From contig JACYMD010000050.1 in NCBI GenBank assembly GCA_015272215.1, positions 1-64,000 on the forward strand: a stretch of DNA of 64,000 nucleotides, read 5' to 3'. This stretch comes from Rivularia sp. T60_A2020_040 (GTDB lineage Bacteria; Cyanobacteriota; Cyanobacteriia; Cyanobacteriales; Nostocaceae). A program made the translations under genes and the position numbers. Positions 19,401 through 27,830 of the stretch are shown here, in pieces. Below the pieces are notes generated by a model, which did no database searches, was not told the DNA's origin, and saw only the letters and a program-made list of their open reading frames with translations. Each line of letters opens with the position of its first letter. Position 1 is the stretch's first letter.

Positions 19401-19688
19401 AACGTTGAAGCCCTAATGGAACTAGCGGCGATCGCCAAAAATAATCCCGATTTACAAATCCGTGAATATATTGTTTTAGATGTATTAGTTGGTCACGCTG
19501 TGCGACTAAACTGGTTAAATAATCAACCCAAAAGAAGCCATAAATACGACGAAGACAAAGCCGCAGCATGGCGATATTTTTATAATAGTTCTCCTCAAGA
19601 ATGTGCAAGTAACATTGTCAAAGCGTTAAGATTCTTGACAGAATTTGGAGATGAATTTGTAGTTAGTGATATTGAAGCGGAAGTTTAA
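16455..19688 (+). CDS. GH15/phosphorylase-kinase-alpha-like protein
   Basis: This 1077-residue protein has an N-terminal alpha/alpha-toroid domain like glycoside hydrolase family 15 and phosphorylase kinase alpha subunits. Hallmarks are TGLLPASTAITAHGDYTDAWVRDNVYS near residue 35, DEWGHLQLDATSIYLLML (about 135-152) and NEWPLFFTYLLLDGL-type repeats. The C-terminal half is helical and resembles the calmodulin-binding part of the eukaryotic subunit. Conserved homologues are common in cyanobacteria. A glycogen-related role is likely from family, but catalysis is not certain. It has no signal peptide and no operon partner. Confidence 0.8.
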   Translation: MFRTLQLLPRLEYYYQQIKTIILSRQNPITGLLPASTAITAHGDYTDAWVRDNVYSILAVWGLALAYRKVDEDKGRTYELEHSVIKLMRGLLFSMMRQAHKVEQFKHTQSPLDALHAKYNTATGDIVVGDDEWGHLQLDATSIYLLMLAQMTASGVQLVYTLDEVDFVQNLVYYIGRAYRTPDYGIWERGNKINHGNAELNASSVGMAKAALEAVNGLDLFGVHGSRASVIHVLPDEIARARITLEYLLPRESASKEIDAALLSVISFPAFAVEDESLRQRTLEEIINKLEGNYGCKRFLRDGHQTVLEDSQRLHYEPNELKQFEHIECEWPLFFTYLLLDGLFRGEQEKIKHYQQSLEFTLVERDNLPLLPEVYYVPQENIEAEKQAPGTQKRLPNENVPLVWAQSLYFIGQMLSEKLLCVGDIDPLGRYLSVGRERQPIVQIALLAEDEDLQAKLAVRGIQTETLLQIKPIQVRQAADLIAIYQGIGYNEKLGLSGRPARLPRSLTTSRIFRIGSENVVFLPSFLDSEQFYLTLDYHFLVAQFKSELAYIEKYWSDNGRPTLTLMLTRTMLEIGSEALLSLMEELQEGICHGVRVKLGRLNQLMLTANIQRIDLQQNFEFQQSPVTNIAPRSSYLLYNSNNNWLLEHTQEFQMECETNLELLLDSLRSSDNLYEQIELLQGLTRLQGLDFDTGFGEPGNIVKVSDLLDEVYYKAGKIGLWAVVRRAAGLLQMADMRLSDVVTSLLARGKQIAVGKAYSEASLITVPLSHKEIVEKIKNFCREDVRDGVLTQEILIFLRTLINSEPELFQGLLTIRTGYLILFITSKLARKLEITQDEAYEHLMQLSPFQVKTQLKDCLLEYSGMNQLLRQQESLHIKQKENEIDWLLQPVNIDTIEVPTGGWRRYRQAEGAINRVPEDFFARVWQLMHHCKGLIIGDKLERRNRLDSQLLISEMTAGEKNFALRVEHLLNKIEAPEYRQVNVEALMELAAIAKNNPDLQIREYIVLDVLVGHAVRLNWLNNQPKRSHKYDEDKAAAWRYFYNSSPQECASNIVKALRFLTEFGDEFVVSDIEAEV

Positions 19689-20133
19689 TTAACAAATAAA
19701 AATTAAATTTTTGTCGGGTATGTTAAATGCACGAATATTTATTGTATTAACGATAATTTGAAATGCGTCTAACGCACCATCTGCTTATTAGAGAATTACA
19801 GATAATTTTTTCTCAATGAAACTAGATTTGATCGGGAGCATCCCTCCAAAAGGCAAAAATACAATTTAATACAAAATAACGGATTTAAAAAACCGATTCT
19901 TGACGCTCTTAGCGCAGAGGAAAGAAAGTAATATCTCTCCTCTGCGTACCTTTGCGTTTAAATAACGGATAACATTTGATCATCAGGGGATAGATTTCGG
20001 GGAGACAAGAAGGAAATACTTTATTATTGACTCATAACTCTCAATCCAAAATCCAAAATCAAAATATCCCCCTTTCTCGACGGATTATTCTTCCAGAAAA
20101 AGGAGGTTAATAAGTTTGATTTCGGAATCTATA
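19689..20133. other. Intergenic region with repeat debris
   Basis: This 445-bp gap contains a degraded piece (about 19900-19965) of the family at 51167-51335 (GCAGAGGAAAGA...CTCTGCGTACCTTTGCGTT). Heptamer-like ATCCAAA stretches follow near 20045. No gene was seen. Confidence 0.5.
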
Positions 20134-20451
20134 TTATTTTACAGAGACAGCATCAACATCGATAGTACCTGCGTTCTTAGTAGCATCCTCAGAAGAATTA
20201 GCTGCTGTTTCCTTGTCTGTAACTCCCCTACGTGCTTTAAAACCTTCGATTACAACTTGTGAAAATTCGCTAACCAATAGAGTTAACAAAAAAACATCAT
20301 CAAGTTGCCCAACAATTGGGAAAATGTCAGGAAGCAGGTCTACCGGACTAACAAAATATACGAGAGTTCCTAAAACTACCCACCAACGGTATTTCGGATT
20401 ACGAATCAAACCACGATACCATTCGTAAACTGATTGAATTGAAAATTTCAT
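20134..20451 (-). CDS. YkvA-family (DUF1232) small membrane protein
   Basis: This 105-residue protein has the DUF1232 core: NPKYRWWVVLGTLVYFVSPVDLLPDIFPIVGQLDDVFLL. One or two hydrophobic helices and the conserved SPVDLLPD motif are visible. The C terminus is a polar tail. Function is unknown in the family. It is convergent with the GH15-like gene and divergent from exbB. Confidence 0.85.
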   Translation of the reverse strand: MKFSIQSVYEWYRGLIRNPKYRWWVVLGTLVYFVSPVDLLPDIFPIVGQLDDVFLLTLLVSEFSQVVIEGFKARRGVTDKETAANSSEDATKNAGTIDVDAVSVK

Positions 20452-20676
20452 GATTTTAGCTTCTATTTAACTTTAATTTTGGCAAAATATGACCTAAACT
20501 TCCTGTGGGAATAACCGTCCTATGAGGGTATGGAATATGCTACCAATTTTATACGGGTTGGTGCAGGCTTGTAATATACACGATAGTTCACATTCAATGT
20601 AGAACTTGTACATTAATCTCTAAAATTAAAGTGGTGTGAGATATATGGTTGAGGATGAACGGAGGAGACTAAAAAT

Positions 20677-21468
20677 ATGAATATTCAAGAAATTGTACGC
20701 AAAATCGGACCAGTAGTATGGCCTTTGCTATTCTTTTCGGTTTTATCTTTGAGCGTGATTTTTGAGCGGATATGGTTCTGGTTAAGAATTTTAACTCAAG
20801 AAAGGAAGATTGTTGACCGTGTACTAGATGCCGCTCAAGATGATTGGAGTGTCGCAACAGAAATTGCTGAACGAGCAACCCACCAACCTATTGGGAGATT
20901 TCTTTATGCTCCTTTAGTTTTACCAAGAAGAGATCCCGAAACTTTTAGATTGGCTCTCGAATCTACCGCAGAGCATGAATTAGCTTTAATGCGTCGTGGG
21001 GAAAAAGTTTTAGAATTGGTGATTGCTGTTGCACCTCTACTCGGATTATTTGGTACGGTTTGGGGTTTGATTCAATCTCTCGAATCAATTAAAATTTCAG
21101 ATTTGGGTACGGAAGCTAGTGCTGGAGTTCCAACTGGTATCGGAGAAGCGCTCTACAGTACTTTAGCTGGACTAGTGGTGGCGATTTTCAGTTTGATATT
21201 CTATCGATGGTTTCAAGCTTTGTTAGTTAATCAAGTCAAAGTTTTTCGTAAAGCTGGAAATGAGTTGGAGTTACTTTATCGGCAATTTCCTCCAACTGAT
21301 AGCGATATTAAACCTGCTAGAAAAGCGTTATCTGAAGTAGTTCTTAGAGATAAGGATACTCCAGAAAATTCTCCGACTCCACGCAGACGAGGAAGAAACA
21401 AGTTTTCCGAACCTCCCGAAACAACAGATTCCGATTCACCCCCATCGTCGGATCAAGAATCACAATAA
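20677..21468 (+). CDS. exbB: MotA/TolQ/ExbB-family proton channel
   Basis: Inner-membrane subunit that, with an ExbD/TolR partner, uses the proton gradient to energise outer-membrane transport. It has 263 residues with three membrane helices: about 12-35, 106-135 (LELVIAVAPLLGLFGTVWGLIQSL) and 150-175 (GIGEALYSTLAGLVVAIFSLIFY). The Thr/Pro-Ala-Leu pattern of the family is present. A polar C-terminal tail rich in Ser, Pro and Arg follows. GGAGGAG at 20660-20666 is a good ribosome-binding site. The exbD-like gene follows after 259 bp. TonB is not encoded nearby. Confidence 0.88.
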   Translation: MNIQEIVRKIGPVVWPLLFFSVLSLSVIFERIWFWLRILTQERKIVDRVLDAAQDDWSVATEIAERATHQPIGRFLYAPLVLPRRDPETFRLALESTAEHELALMRRGEKVLELVIAVAPLLGLFGTVWGLIQSLESIKISDLGTEASAGVPTGIGEALYSTLAGLVVAIFSLIFYRWFQALLVNQVKVFRKAGNELELLYRQFPPTDSDIKPARKALSEVVLRDKDTPENSPTPRRRGRNKFSEPPETTDSDSPPSSDQESQ

Positions 21469-21727
21469 AACTATCCCTAAAACTATTCCTAAAATTATCC
21501 CTGGATAATATACGCTCCACACACACTCCATAAACGTAATTATCTGCTCTGCAAACCCGTGTTTTTATCTTGCATATAAAACGGCAATAATATGGAGTAA
21601 GGCTGTTTTTCAAACCTTTTCAAATAAATTACGTTCAGTCCTTTTTTCTTCCTACAAGGTCAATTCTTCATCAGATATTGACAATTTATCATTTAGATGA
21701 ATTTCTAACATCACTAGAATTAATCAT

Positions 21728-22462
21728 ATGAAAATAAACCTGAATAATCCCACCGAAGACATTCAAATTCAAATCATTCCCTTACTTGATGTTATTTTTT
21801 GCATTCTGACATTTTTTATTTTGGCATCGTTACAATTGACTCGCCAACAATCAATAAACATTGATTTACCTCAAGCTGAAACTGCAACATCTACTTTACA
21901 ATCACAGGAACAACGAGAAATTTTACCTGTAACAATTGATGCTTTTGGTCAAATTTATGTAGAGAAACAACCTGTACAACGCTTTCAATTGGAAGAAATT
22001 TTGAGGAACTATCTTGGAGCTAATCCTAAAGGTATTTTGGCTCTGTATGCTTCGCGATCGGCTACTTATAATGATGTAATTGAAATACTAGATTTGCTGC
22101 GAAAAGTCGGTGGCGATCGCGTATCTTTAGCAATTATACCTGGTTCTGGGGAACAACCCCCAAACCCAACAGCACCGCTTCCTGATTTCCCTCTCAACCC
22201 ACCAGGAACTACTCCAGGTGGAACACTACCATTCCCAGATGGTTCTTCACCACTTGCTCCCAACTTTCCTCAAAACAACCCCGATCTTAATTTACCTCCC
22301 GGTAGTACTCAAATTCCCCTTCCTAGCATCCCCAATCAACCCCAAACCGAACAAGGAATTCCCCCAAGAAACCCTAGCGACAACAACGGTTCCACAGTTC
22401 CTCCAGCATCGGCTCCTACCGCTCCAACAGCACCCACTCAGGTGAATCCTAGTCCTCAGTAA
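21728..22462 (+). CDS. exbD: ExbD/TolR-family protein with proline-rich tail
   Basis: Partner of the ExbB-like channel. The N-terminal helix (IQIIPLLDVIFCILTFFILASLQL, about residues 15-38) carries the conserved Asp that conducts protons. A periplasmic domain follows to about 135. The last 105 or so residues are an unusual tail very rich in Pro, Asn and Thr. Typical ExbD is about 140 residues, so the tail is an extension. It may span the periplasm or touch peptidoglycan in the way TonB does (inference). Heptamer arrays follow the gene directly. Confidence 0.88.
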   Translation: MKINLNNPTEDIQIQIIPLLDVIFCILTFFILASLQLTRQQSINIDLPQAETATSTLQSQEQREILPVTIDAFGQIYVEKQPVQRFQLEEILRNYLGANPKGILALYASRSATYNDVIEILDLLRKVGGDRVSLAIIPGSGEQPPNPTAPLPDFPLNPPGTTPGGTLPFPDGSSPLAPNFPQNNPDLNLPPGSTQIPLPSIPNQPQTEQGIPPRNPSDNNGSTVPPASAPTAPTAPTQVNPSPQ

Positions 22463-22684
22463 AGAGGATGGGAGGATAGGGGGGTGGGGGGACAAGGGGA
22501 CAAGGGGACAAGGGGATGGGGAGAAATTAATTGATAACTGTCAACTGTCAACTCCGGTGGTACTAACTCCTAACTCCTAACTCCTAACTCCTAACTTATA
22601 AATCCGGTAGTCCAATCCAAAATCCAAAACTTGTGCTGAGCTTGCCGAAGTATCTAAAATCTAAAATCTAAAATCTAAAATCAA
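22463..22684. repeat. Composite of several heptamer arrays
   Basis: GGGGACAA-, CTGTCAA-, CTAACTC- and ATCTAAA-type heptamer arrays lie in succession between exbD and the holin-like gene. The last array ends at the ATG of the next gene. Confidence 0.85.
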
Positions 22685-23050
22685 ATGAATATCATGTCAC
22701 TTTTGGTTGCTTGGTTAGTAACAGCTATTAGCTTTTTGATTATTAGCAAAATTCCCTTTATAGGAGTTGAAGTTGATTCTCTGAATAAAAGCTTTGTTTC
22801 TGCGGCTGTTTTAGGTATTGTTACCGTATTGGTTCAGCCAATCCTTAGACTATTTTTTGCAATACCAAATCTTCTCACGCTGACTTTATTTCAAGGTTTA
22901 TTTACCTTTATTATCTCCGCGATTTGTTTCGGTATTGCAGCATTTTTAGTGCAAGGATTCCGTTTGCGTTACGGAATTTGGAGCGCAATCATGGGAGCGC
23001 TAACACTATCAGTTGTTAGCAACTTAATTTACAAAATTTTGCCCCTATAA
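22685..23050 (+). CDS. Phage-holin-family four-helix membrane protein
   Basis: This 121-residue hydrophobic protein has four predicted membrane helices (about 4-24, 35-55, 58-86 and 95-118). It fits the phage holin family 4 type common in cyanobacterial chromosomes. No lysin or phage genes adjoin, so this is not evidence for a prophage. The ATG at 22694 is an alternative start. An ATCTAAA heptamer array occupies the place of its 5-prime leader. Cellular role is unknown. Confidence 0.75.
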   Translation: MNIMSLLVAWLVTAISFLIISKIPFIGVEVDSLNKSFVSAAVLGIVTVLVQPILRLFFAIPNLLTLTLFQGLFTFIISAICFGIAAFLVQGFRLRYGIWSAIMGALTLSVVSNLIYKILPL

Positions 23051-23126
23051 GCTTAAAAGTTAGGAGATTTATCTATAACCAACTAAAATTTTTCTCCTAA
23101 CTTTTTCATGAGTAATTGACAAACAA

Positions 23127-23828
23127 TCATTCCTTACTTGGAGGTGTAACTGTAGTATCGGATTTTTGAGCGCGTTGCTCCCTTCTTTTACGCTCTGCTG
23201 CAATCATATCCGCCATCACTATCGCAGCTTGTGCCATTTTATCCAAATTAGAGCGGTATAAATCTAAATCTTTACTCAGCTTTTCGTCAGATAGATGCAA
23301 ACTATTTGCAATAGTCTTGAAGGCTTCGTTGCGATTTTTTTCGTCTTTAACCATTTCTGGATCTGACGATTCCAACAAAGTATATAACCCAATTGCAAAT
23401 AAACGACTGTATTTAAACTGGGGATTATTAGCAATATTTTCTAATAATCCTTGCAAGTCAGAATCATTACCCAAGCGCTTCTCGCTCAGATTGCTAACTA
23501 AATCTTTTCCCGGTAAGCTTTTAGCTATAACTTCTAATCGTTGAGCATCTTGTCTGTATTTCTGTGGGTCTTCTTCCACTGACTTAATCAAAGCATTATA
23601 AATCGATTCTTTATCTTCGTCGGGCTTATAACCCTGCATGAATCTATCAAAGGTAGTCACAACACCCAAAGCATAAATGGGGTCATATTGGAAATCAGTA
23701 TTTACACTCAGTAGATGCATTTCTACCATTAACTCTTCTACCACCCGACGATAAATCGTGTTGATTGGACGGGTGTGAAGACTGTAGAAAGTTCGCTTTG
23801 TTTCAGAGACTGTACGGACGTTATTCAC
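23127..23828 (-). CDS. thf1: Photosystem II biogenesis protein Thf1/Psb29
   Basis: Thylakoid-associated protein needed for normal photosystem II repair and FtsH protease accumulation. It has 233 residues and starts with GTG at 23828, which matches the conserved N terminus MNNVRTVSETKRTFYSLHTR. Conserved VEELMVEMHLLSVN and GYKPDEDKESIYNALI are visible. The C terminus is helical and charged (AAERKRREQRAQK). It is divergent from cpcT. The family is specific to oxygenic phototrophs and fixes the organism as a cyanobacterium. Confidence 0.95.
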   Translation of the reverse strand: MNNVRTVSETKRTFYSLHTRPINTIYRRVVEELMVEMHLLSVNTDFQYDPIYALGVVTTFDRFMQGYKPDEDKESIYNALIKSVEEDPQKYRQDAQRLEVIAKSLPGKDLVSNLSEKRLGNDSDLQGLLENIANNPQFKYSRLFAIGLYTLLESSDPEMVKDEKNRNEAFKTIANSLHLSDEKLSKDLDLYRSNLDKMAQAAIVMADMIAAERKRREQRAQKSDTTVTPPSKE

Positions 23829-24145
23829 TACGTAATTTTTTTTTGAAATTTAAGGGCAATGTAAACTTATTCTCGCGCTTGTAGGCGACTTTGCCAAGTA
23901 ATAGTTCACGTTCCTAGGCAAGGCTCGTGAAAATTATCTTCGGTGGTAGTAAACAATTGTGGCTCTACAAATGGTTATTTTAGGTTGCAATCGATTGATT
24001 ACAACCATTTTTAAGGTATGGCGTTGAGAATCTTAACTTATTTTTTTATATAATCAACCCATATTAATCCATATCAATTATAATAATTTAATATTTAATT
24101 AATATTTAATTAATATTTAATTAATATTTAATTTAATTTATATTT
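23829..24145. promoter_or_regulatory. Divergent thf1/cpcT intergenic region
   Basis: This 317-bp region contains an imperfect hairpin (GGTTG...CAACC, 23983-24006) followed by ATTTTT. An AT-only stretch of four 11-bp units lies before cpcT. Promoters of two photosynthesis genes are expected here. Confidence 0.5.
24090..24133. repeat. Four 11-bp AT-only tandem units
   Basis: AATATTTAATT is repeated four times exactly (24090, 24101, 24112, 24123), ending 12 bases before the cpcT ATG. The period is close to one helical turn. Confidence 0.92.
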
Positions 24146-24742
24146 ATGAATTCATCACCAAACTTAAGTACCTTAAAAGAATATCTAGCAGGTGAGTTTG
24201 ATAATAAACAGCAAGCAATTGCAGAACCTGCTTGGTACGTTCGTTTACATATGTGGCAAAGACCTGTACCTTTATTCCAGGAAGATAGTTTGACCTTATT
24301 TGCCGAGCAAGCGAATATCCTTAATTTAGAACAACCTTACCGTCAGCGCTTGCTGCGAATTACACAGCATATCGCCGATGCATCCTTCAAGGTACAATAT
24401 TATATGTTTAAAAACCCAGCAGCTTGGCGTGGTGCAGGTCGCAATTTTGAGTTACTTAAATCTCTTACCTCCGAACAAGTAGACATACTACCCGGATGCG
24501 TTTTGAAAGTTAATGTGGAAACTATTGCTCCAAATCAATACAAATTTATTGCAAAACCCATACCAGATACTCATTGTACTTTTGATTATGATGGCAAAAC
24601 CGTAGAAGTTTCTTTAGGATTTGAAGCAACTCAAAACGAATTTCTCAGTTATGACAAAGGAATTGATCGCGAAACCCGAAAAGCCACTTGGGGCGCGATT
24701 TTAGGACCTTACCGCTACACTAAGTTAGTGGTTGGTAGATAG
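24146..24742 (+). CDS. cpcT: CpcT/CpeT-family phycobiliprotein lyase
   Basis: This 198-residue lipocalin-fold protein belongs to the family that attaches phycocyanobilin to Cys-155-type sites of phycobiliprotein beta subunits. Conserved family segments are LKEYLAGEFDNKQQA (N terminus), PAWYVRLHMWQRPVP, PYRQRLLRI, GCVLKVN and the C-terminal YDKGIDRETRKATWGAILGP. No ribosome-binding site is visible before the ATG, where an 11-bp AT array ends. The 3-prime end runs into a GTGGATA heptamer array. CpcT versus CpeT specificity cannot be told from sequence alone. Confidence 0.88.
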   Translation: MNSSPNLSTLKEYLAGEFDNKQQAIAEPAWYVRLHMWQRPVPLFQEDSLTLFAEQANILNLEQPYRQRLLRITQHIADASFKVQYYMFKNPAAWRGAGRNFELLKSLTSEQVDILPGCVLKVNVETIAPNQYKFIAKPIPDTHCTFDYDGKTVEVSLGFEATQNEFLSYDKGIDRETRKATWGAILGPYRYTKLVVGR

Positions 24743-24822
24743 TGGATAGTGGTTAGTAGATAGTGGTTAGTGGATTAACCAACAACTATCAACTGTCAAC
24801 TGTCAACTGTCAACTGTCAACT
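24724..24822. repeat. Heptamer arrays between cpcT and STAS gene
   Basis: GTGGTTA/GTAGATA-type units overlap the cpcT end. CTGTCAA units overlap the 3-prime end of the STAS gene and provide its TGA (24817-24819). Confidence 0.88.
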
Positions 24823-25185
24823 AGCAATACTACGAGGTACCCCTTCTAAAGCTTCCTCTTCAGTTTCAAATATTTCAAATACAGTATCCATCATCGTCAC
24901 TTCAAATACTAGCTTTGCTTCCGGATGTACGTTACAAATACGGAAACTACCCTTGACTTTATCCGCATCACGCATTCCAGCAACTAAAGAAGTAAGACCA
25001 GAACTATCAATAAAATTTACCTGTCCTAAATTTACAACGACATGAGAACTAAGTTTAGAAATACATTCTTGTAGCTTCAGACGAAATTGCCAAGCTGTGG
25101 TTATGTCCAAACGACCAACAGGTGCTAAAACAATAACGGTATTTCCGTCCCCAGTTGTATAACTTTTTTGTTCTATATGAATCAC
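24817..25185 (-). CDS. STAS-domain anti-sigma-factor antagonist
   Basis: This 122-residue single STAS domain is of the SpoIIAA/RsbV type. Such proteins are switched by Ser/Thr phosphorylation and release a partner kinase or phosphatase target. The strand-turn-helix NLGQVNFIDSSGLTSLVAGM (about residues 56-75) contains the conserved DSSG site with the likely phospho-serine. The start is GTG at 25185. No anti-sigma kinase gene lies nearby. Its TGA is supplied by a heptamer array. Confidence 0.88.
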   Translation of the reverse strand: MIHIEQKSYTTGDGNTVIVLAPVGRLDITTAWQFRLKLQECISKLSSHVVVNLGQVNFIDSSGLTSLVAGMRDADKVKGSFRICNVHPEAKLVFEVTMMDTVFEIFETEEEALEGVPRSIAS

Positions 25186-25420
25186 AAAGTTTTCCCCTAA
25201 GACTGTTCAAACTAATGAATTAAATATTCCTATTTCTGCAAAATACTGCTCAAACTCATCGATGCTAATTTACTACCAACATAAGAATCTCTTATGTACA
25301 GTTGAAATAGCAAGTTTAAACAGTAATAGGATTGATTAATGCTGTAGCTAAAGAATAACAAGCTACAGCCTTAATTGTCACCTGGCAAAAATGTATATTT
25401 AGTAGTTTAACTCACATAGT

Positions 25421-26461
25421 TTAAGTATGGCTCTGTTGCCAATTCACCCAATCTTGAGGTTTGAGGAAGGTTTCGTACAATTCGGCTTCTGCGGTGTTGG
25501 GTTCTGGCTTATACCCATATTCCCAGCGTACCATTGGTGGTAAGGACATTAAAATAGACTCAGTACGTCCATTGGTTTGCAGACCAAAAATTGTGCCTCT
25601 GTCGTAAACTAAATTAAATTCCACATATCTACCGCGACGATAGAGCTGAAAATTACGCTGGCGATCGCCATATTCCATCGGGTGTCTTTTTTTGACGATT
25701 GGTAGATAAGCAGGTAAAAATGCTTTACTGCATTCCTGAACAAAACTAAATACTTCTTCCCAATTACGAGTGGGTAATTCCCCGATTTCATTGCTATATT
25801 TAGCGGCTGCTTTATCTTCATGGGGGCCGCGATACAAAGCACCTGTTCCGTCTTGGTAATCGAAAAATAAACCACCAATACCCCTAGTTTCTTGACGATG
25901 CTTGAGGTAGAAATATTCATCGCACCAGTGTTTGAACACCGGATAATATTCTTGATGATGGCGATCGCAAGCTTGTTTAAAAGTTTGATGAAAATGCATT
26001 GCATCTTCAGCAAAAGCATAGTATGGAGTCATATCGGCACCACCACCAAACCACCAAACTGGGCCGGCTTCAAAGTAGCGATAATTTAAATGGACAGTGG
26101 GAACATAAGGATTGCGGGGGTGCAGCACCATTGAAGTTCCCGTCGCATAAAACTTGTGTCCTTGGGCTTCCGGACGGTTAGCTAGAATTGAAGGTGGTAA
26201 ATGAGAACCCCAAACTTCCGAAAAATTTACACCACCTTGTTCAAAGATTGCACCCTCGCGTAAAACTCGCGAACGTCCACCACCGCCTTCGGGACGTTCC
26301 CAACTATCTTCTTGAAATTCTCCCACACCATCAAGTTCAGCTAAAGCTTGAGAAATTTCATCTTGCAATTGTTTCATGAACTCACTGACTCTAGCTTTCG
26401 CGTCAGATGGTGGTAAAGATTGAGCAGAAGATGATATTTGGGAGGTTGGTGATGTCAACAT
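25421..26461 (-). CDS. hemF: Oxygen-dependent coproporphyrinogen III oxidase
   Basis: Aerobic enzyme converting coproporphyrinogen III to protoporphyrinogen IX in heme and chlorophyll synthesis. At 346 residues it is of normal length. Diagnostic segments include [53 protein letters not shown] and [18 protein letters not shown]. It is cytosolic and stands alone on the minus strand, with 690 bp of non-coding sequence upstream that may hold its control region. Confidence 0.96.
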   Translation of the reverse strand: MLTSPTSQISSSAQSLPPSDAKARVSEFMKQLQDEISQALAELDGVGEFQEDSWERPEGGGGRSRVLREGAIFEQGGVNFSEVWGSHLPPSILANRPEAQGHKFYATGTSMVLHPRNPYVPTVHLNYRYFEAGPVWWFGGGADMTPYYAFAEDAMHFHQTFKQACDRHHQEYYPVFKHWCDEYFYLKHRQETRGIGGLFFDYQDGTGALYRGPHEDKAAAKYSNEIGELPTRNWEEVFSFVQECSKAFLPAYLPIVKKRHPMEYGDRQRNFQLYRRGRYVEFNLVYDRGTIFGLQTNGRTESILMSLPPMVRWEYGYKPEPNTAEAELYETFLKPQDWVNWQQSHT

Positions 26462-27152
26462 AATAAATTTTTAGACCTAAATCAAATGACGATTTTTACT
26501 TTTATTATTTGGAACTGTGCGGCTTGTTAAATCCCACATTCCGGTTTCACCCGTATATTTGGGATCGAACCTAACAGGACTAACGCTATTTCCTGGTTAC
26601 GTGAATAAAATTATTCTCTCTCAAATAGGTATAAGCTTGTATATTGATTAATGTTTTGCAACTTTTTTAGATCAAAACTCCAGCATTGAGACTAAATTCT
26701 GTAACAATAACTTGTAAGCATCTGTTTGTGTTTGCGGCAGTTTGGGAATAAGGCATTCCCGATCCAACCAGCAGTTATCAAGTAAGTTTAGCGTTCCGTG
26801 TCAGGATATCAAAGCTTTGCTTAAACAACTGTAACTACCACTATCTTTGCCTTTTTCTCAAATTGATCTGATAAAAGCCGGGATTTTATATCGTAGTTTA
26901 CATCAATTAGCAAGCATTTCCTCTGAGAGGAAGAGGTTATTTGTTGCTTGCTTAATGTATCTAAATATAAGTAGCACATAAAATTTTGATTCGGATGCTG
27001 CTTTTGATCAATTATTTGCTGGTGTTACAAGTGTGGTGATGCAGGTTGTTGATCTCGCTCGTCACCCGTACCTCGTGAATCCAAAATCTCAAATCGGTTG
27101 ATCCAAAATACCAGAGTCACATTTTAAGTCTGTAGCCAGGAGGATTAAGAGA
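26462..27152. other. Intergenic region upstream of hemF, no gene seen
   Basis: This 691-bp region lies between divergent hemF and the SRPBCC gene. It contains a weak tRNA T-arm look-alike near 26562-26578 that does not extend to a cloverleaf. No ORF above 20 codons with support was found. Promoters for both genes are expected. Confidence 0.5.
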
Positions 27153-27674
27153 ATGCAAGGTTGGTTATCAAAATCTATCAACCGCAAACGTCGTCAAGTT
27201 TGTGTCTCTTTGGTGCGAAGTTATCGCGAAATTAGTTCTGCTTCGGTGGATGAAATATGGCATAAAGTTGTTGACTTGGCAGACGTTTCCTGGCATCCAT
27301 TACTTAAAAGCACTAACGTACCTTATGGATTAGTACCTAAACCAGGATTAATTTATCAAGCAGTAACACGTTTTTCGCCGATTCCCATCCGGATTTTTGT
27401 CGAACGTGTTAATCCCAGAGAACTATTAAGCGTGAGAATTATCGCAATTCCCGGCTTAGAAGAACGAATTAGTTACCAAATAGAATCGACGGTGTGCGGT
27501 AGTTGTGTGTCTTATTCTGTTACCTTACGCGGTTGGTTGTCTCCCTTAGTTTGGTCTTTTTCTCGTCCTTATGCTGACAAAGTAGCCAGGGCTTTAATTG
27601 AAGCTGTTGAAGAAGCCGCAATCAAAGCAGTATCAAGGAAAAGAAAATCGACTTTACAATCGGAACTTTTTTAG
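27153..27674 (+). CDS. SRPBCC-superfamily protein
   Basis: This 173-residue protein fits the START/Bet v1-like (SRPBCC, polyketide-cyclase-like) fold, which binds hydrophobic ligands. It shows the usual opening helix after SSASVDEIWHKVVDLADVSWHP, a curved beta-sheet and a long C-terminal helix (ADKVARALIEAVEEAAIKAV). AGGAGG at 27138-27143 gives a strong ribosome-binding site. No ligand or pathway can be inferred. Mrp follows after 156 bp with a heptamer array between. Confidence 0.75.
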   Translation: MQGWLSKSINRKRRQVCVSLVRSYREISSASVDEIWHKVVDLADVSWHPLLKSTNVPYGLVPKPGLIYQAVTRFSPIPIRIFVERVNPRELLSVRIIAIPGLEERISYQIESTVCGSCVSYSVTLRGWLSPLVWSFSRPYADKVARALIEAVEEAAIKAVSRKRKSTLQSELF

Positions 27675-27690
27675 AGTAATGGGGGATGGG

Positions 27691-27769
27691 TGATAGTTGA
27701 TGGTTGATGGTTGATGGTTGTATTTTCTACTAACCACTAACCACTAACCACCAACCACTAACCACTAAC
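27691..27769. repeat. Heptamer arrays before mrp
   Basis: TTGATGG units are followed by AACCACT units. This is the same opposed pair of families as in the dndE-dndD gap. Confidence 0.88.
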
Positions 27770-27830
27770 TCTCTCCAAAATAATATTTTTTGTTGTTAAA
27801 AATTGTTACAAAAATAAGGGTGAAAATACC

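Noticed and set aside
22685-23050. Prophage remnant, suggested by the holin-family protein
   Set aside because: No endolysin, integrase or structural phage genes adjoin, and this holin family is widespread as ordinary chromosomal genes in cyanobacteria.
25609-26019. ORF inside hemF in another frame
   Set aside because: It is a same-strand shadow of the well-conserved hemF sequence.
26545-26600. Possible tRNA on the minus strand (GGTTCGATCCC T-arm-like sequence)
   Set aside because: The T-arm stem has a mismatch, and no acceptor, anticodon or D arm can be paired at the required distances.
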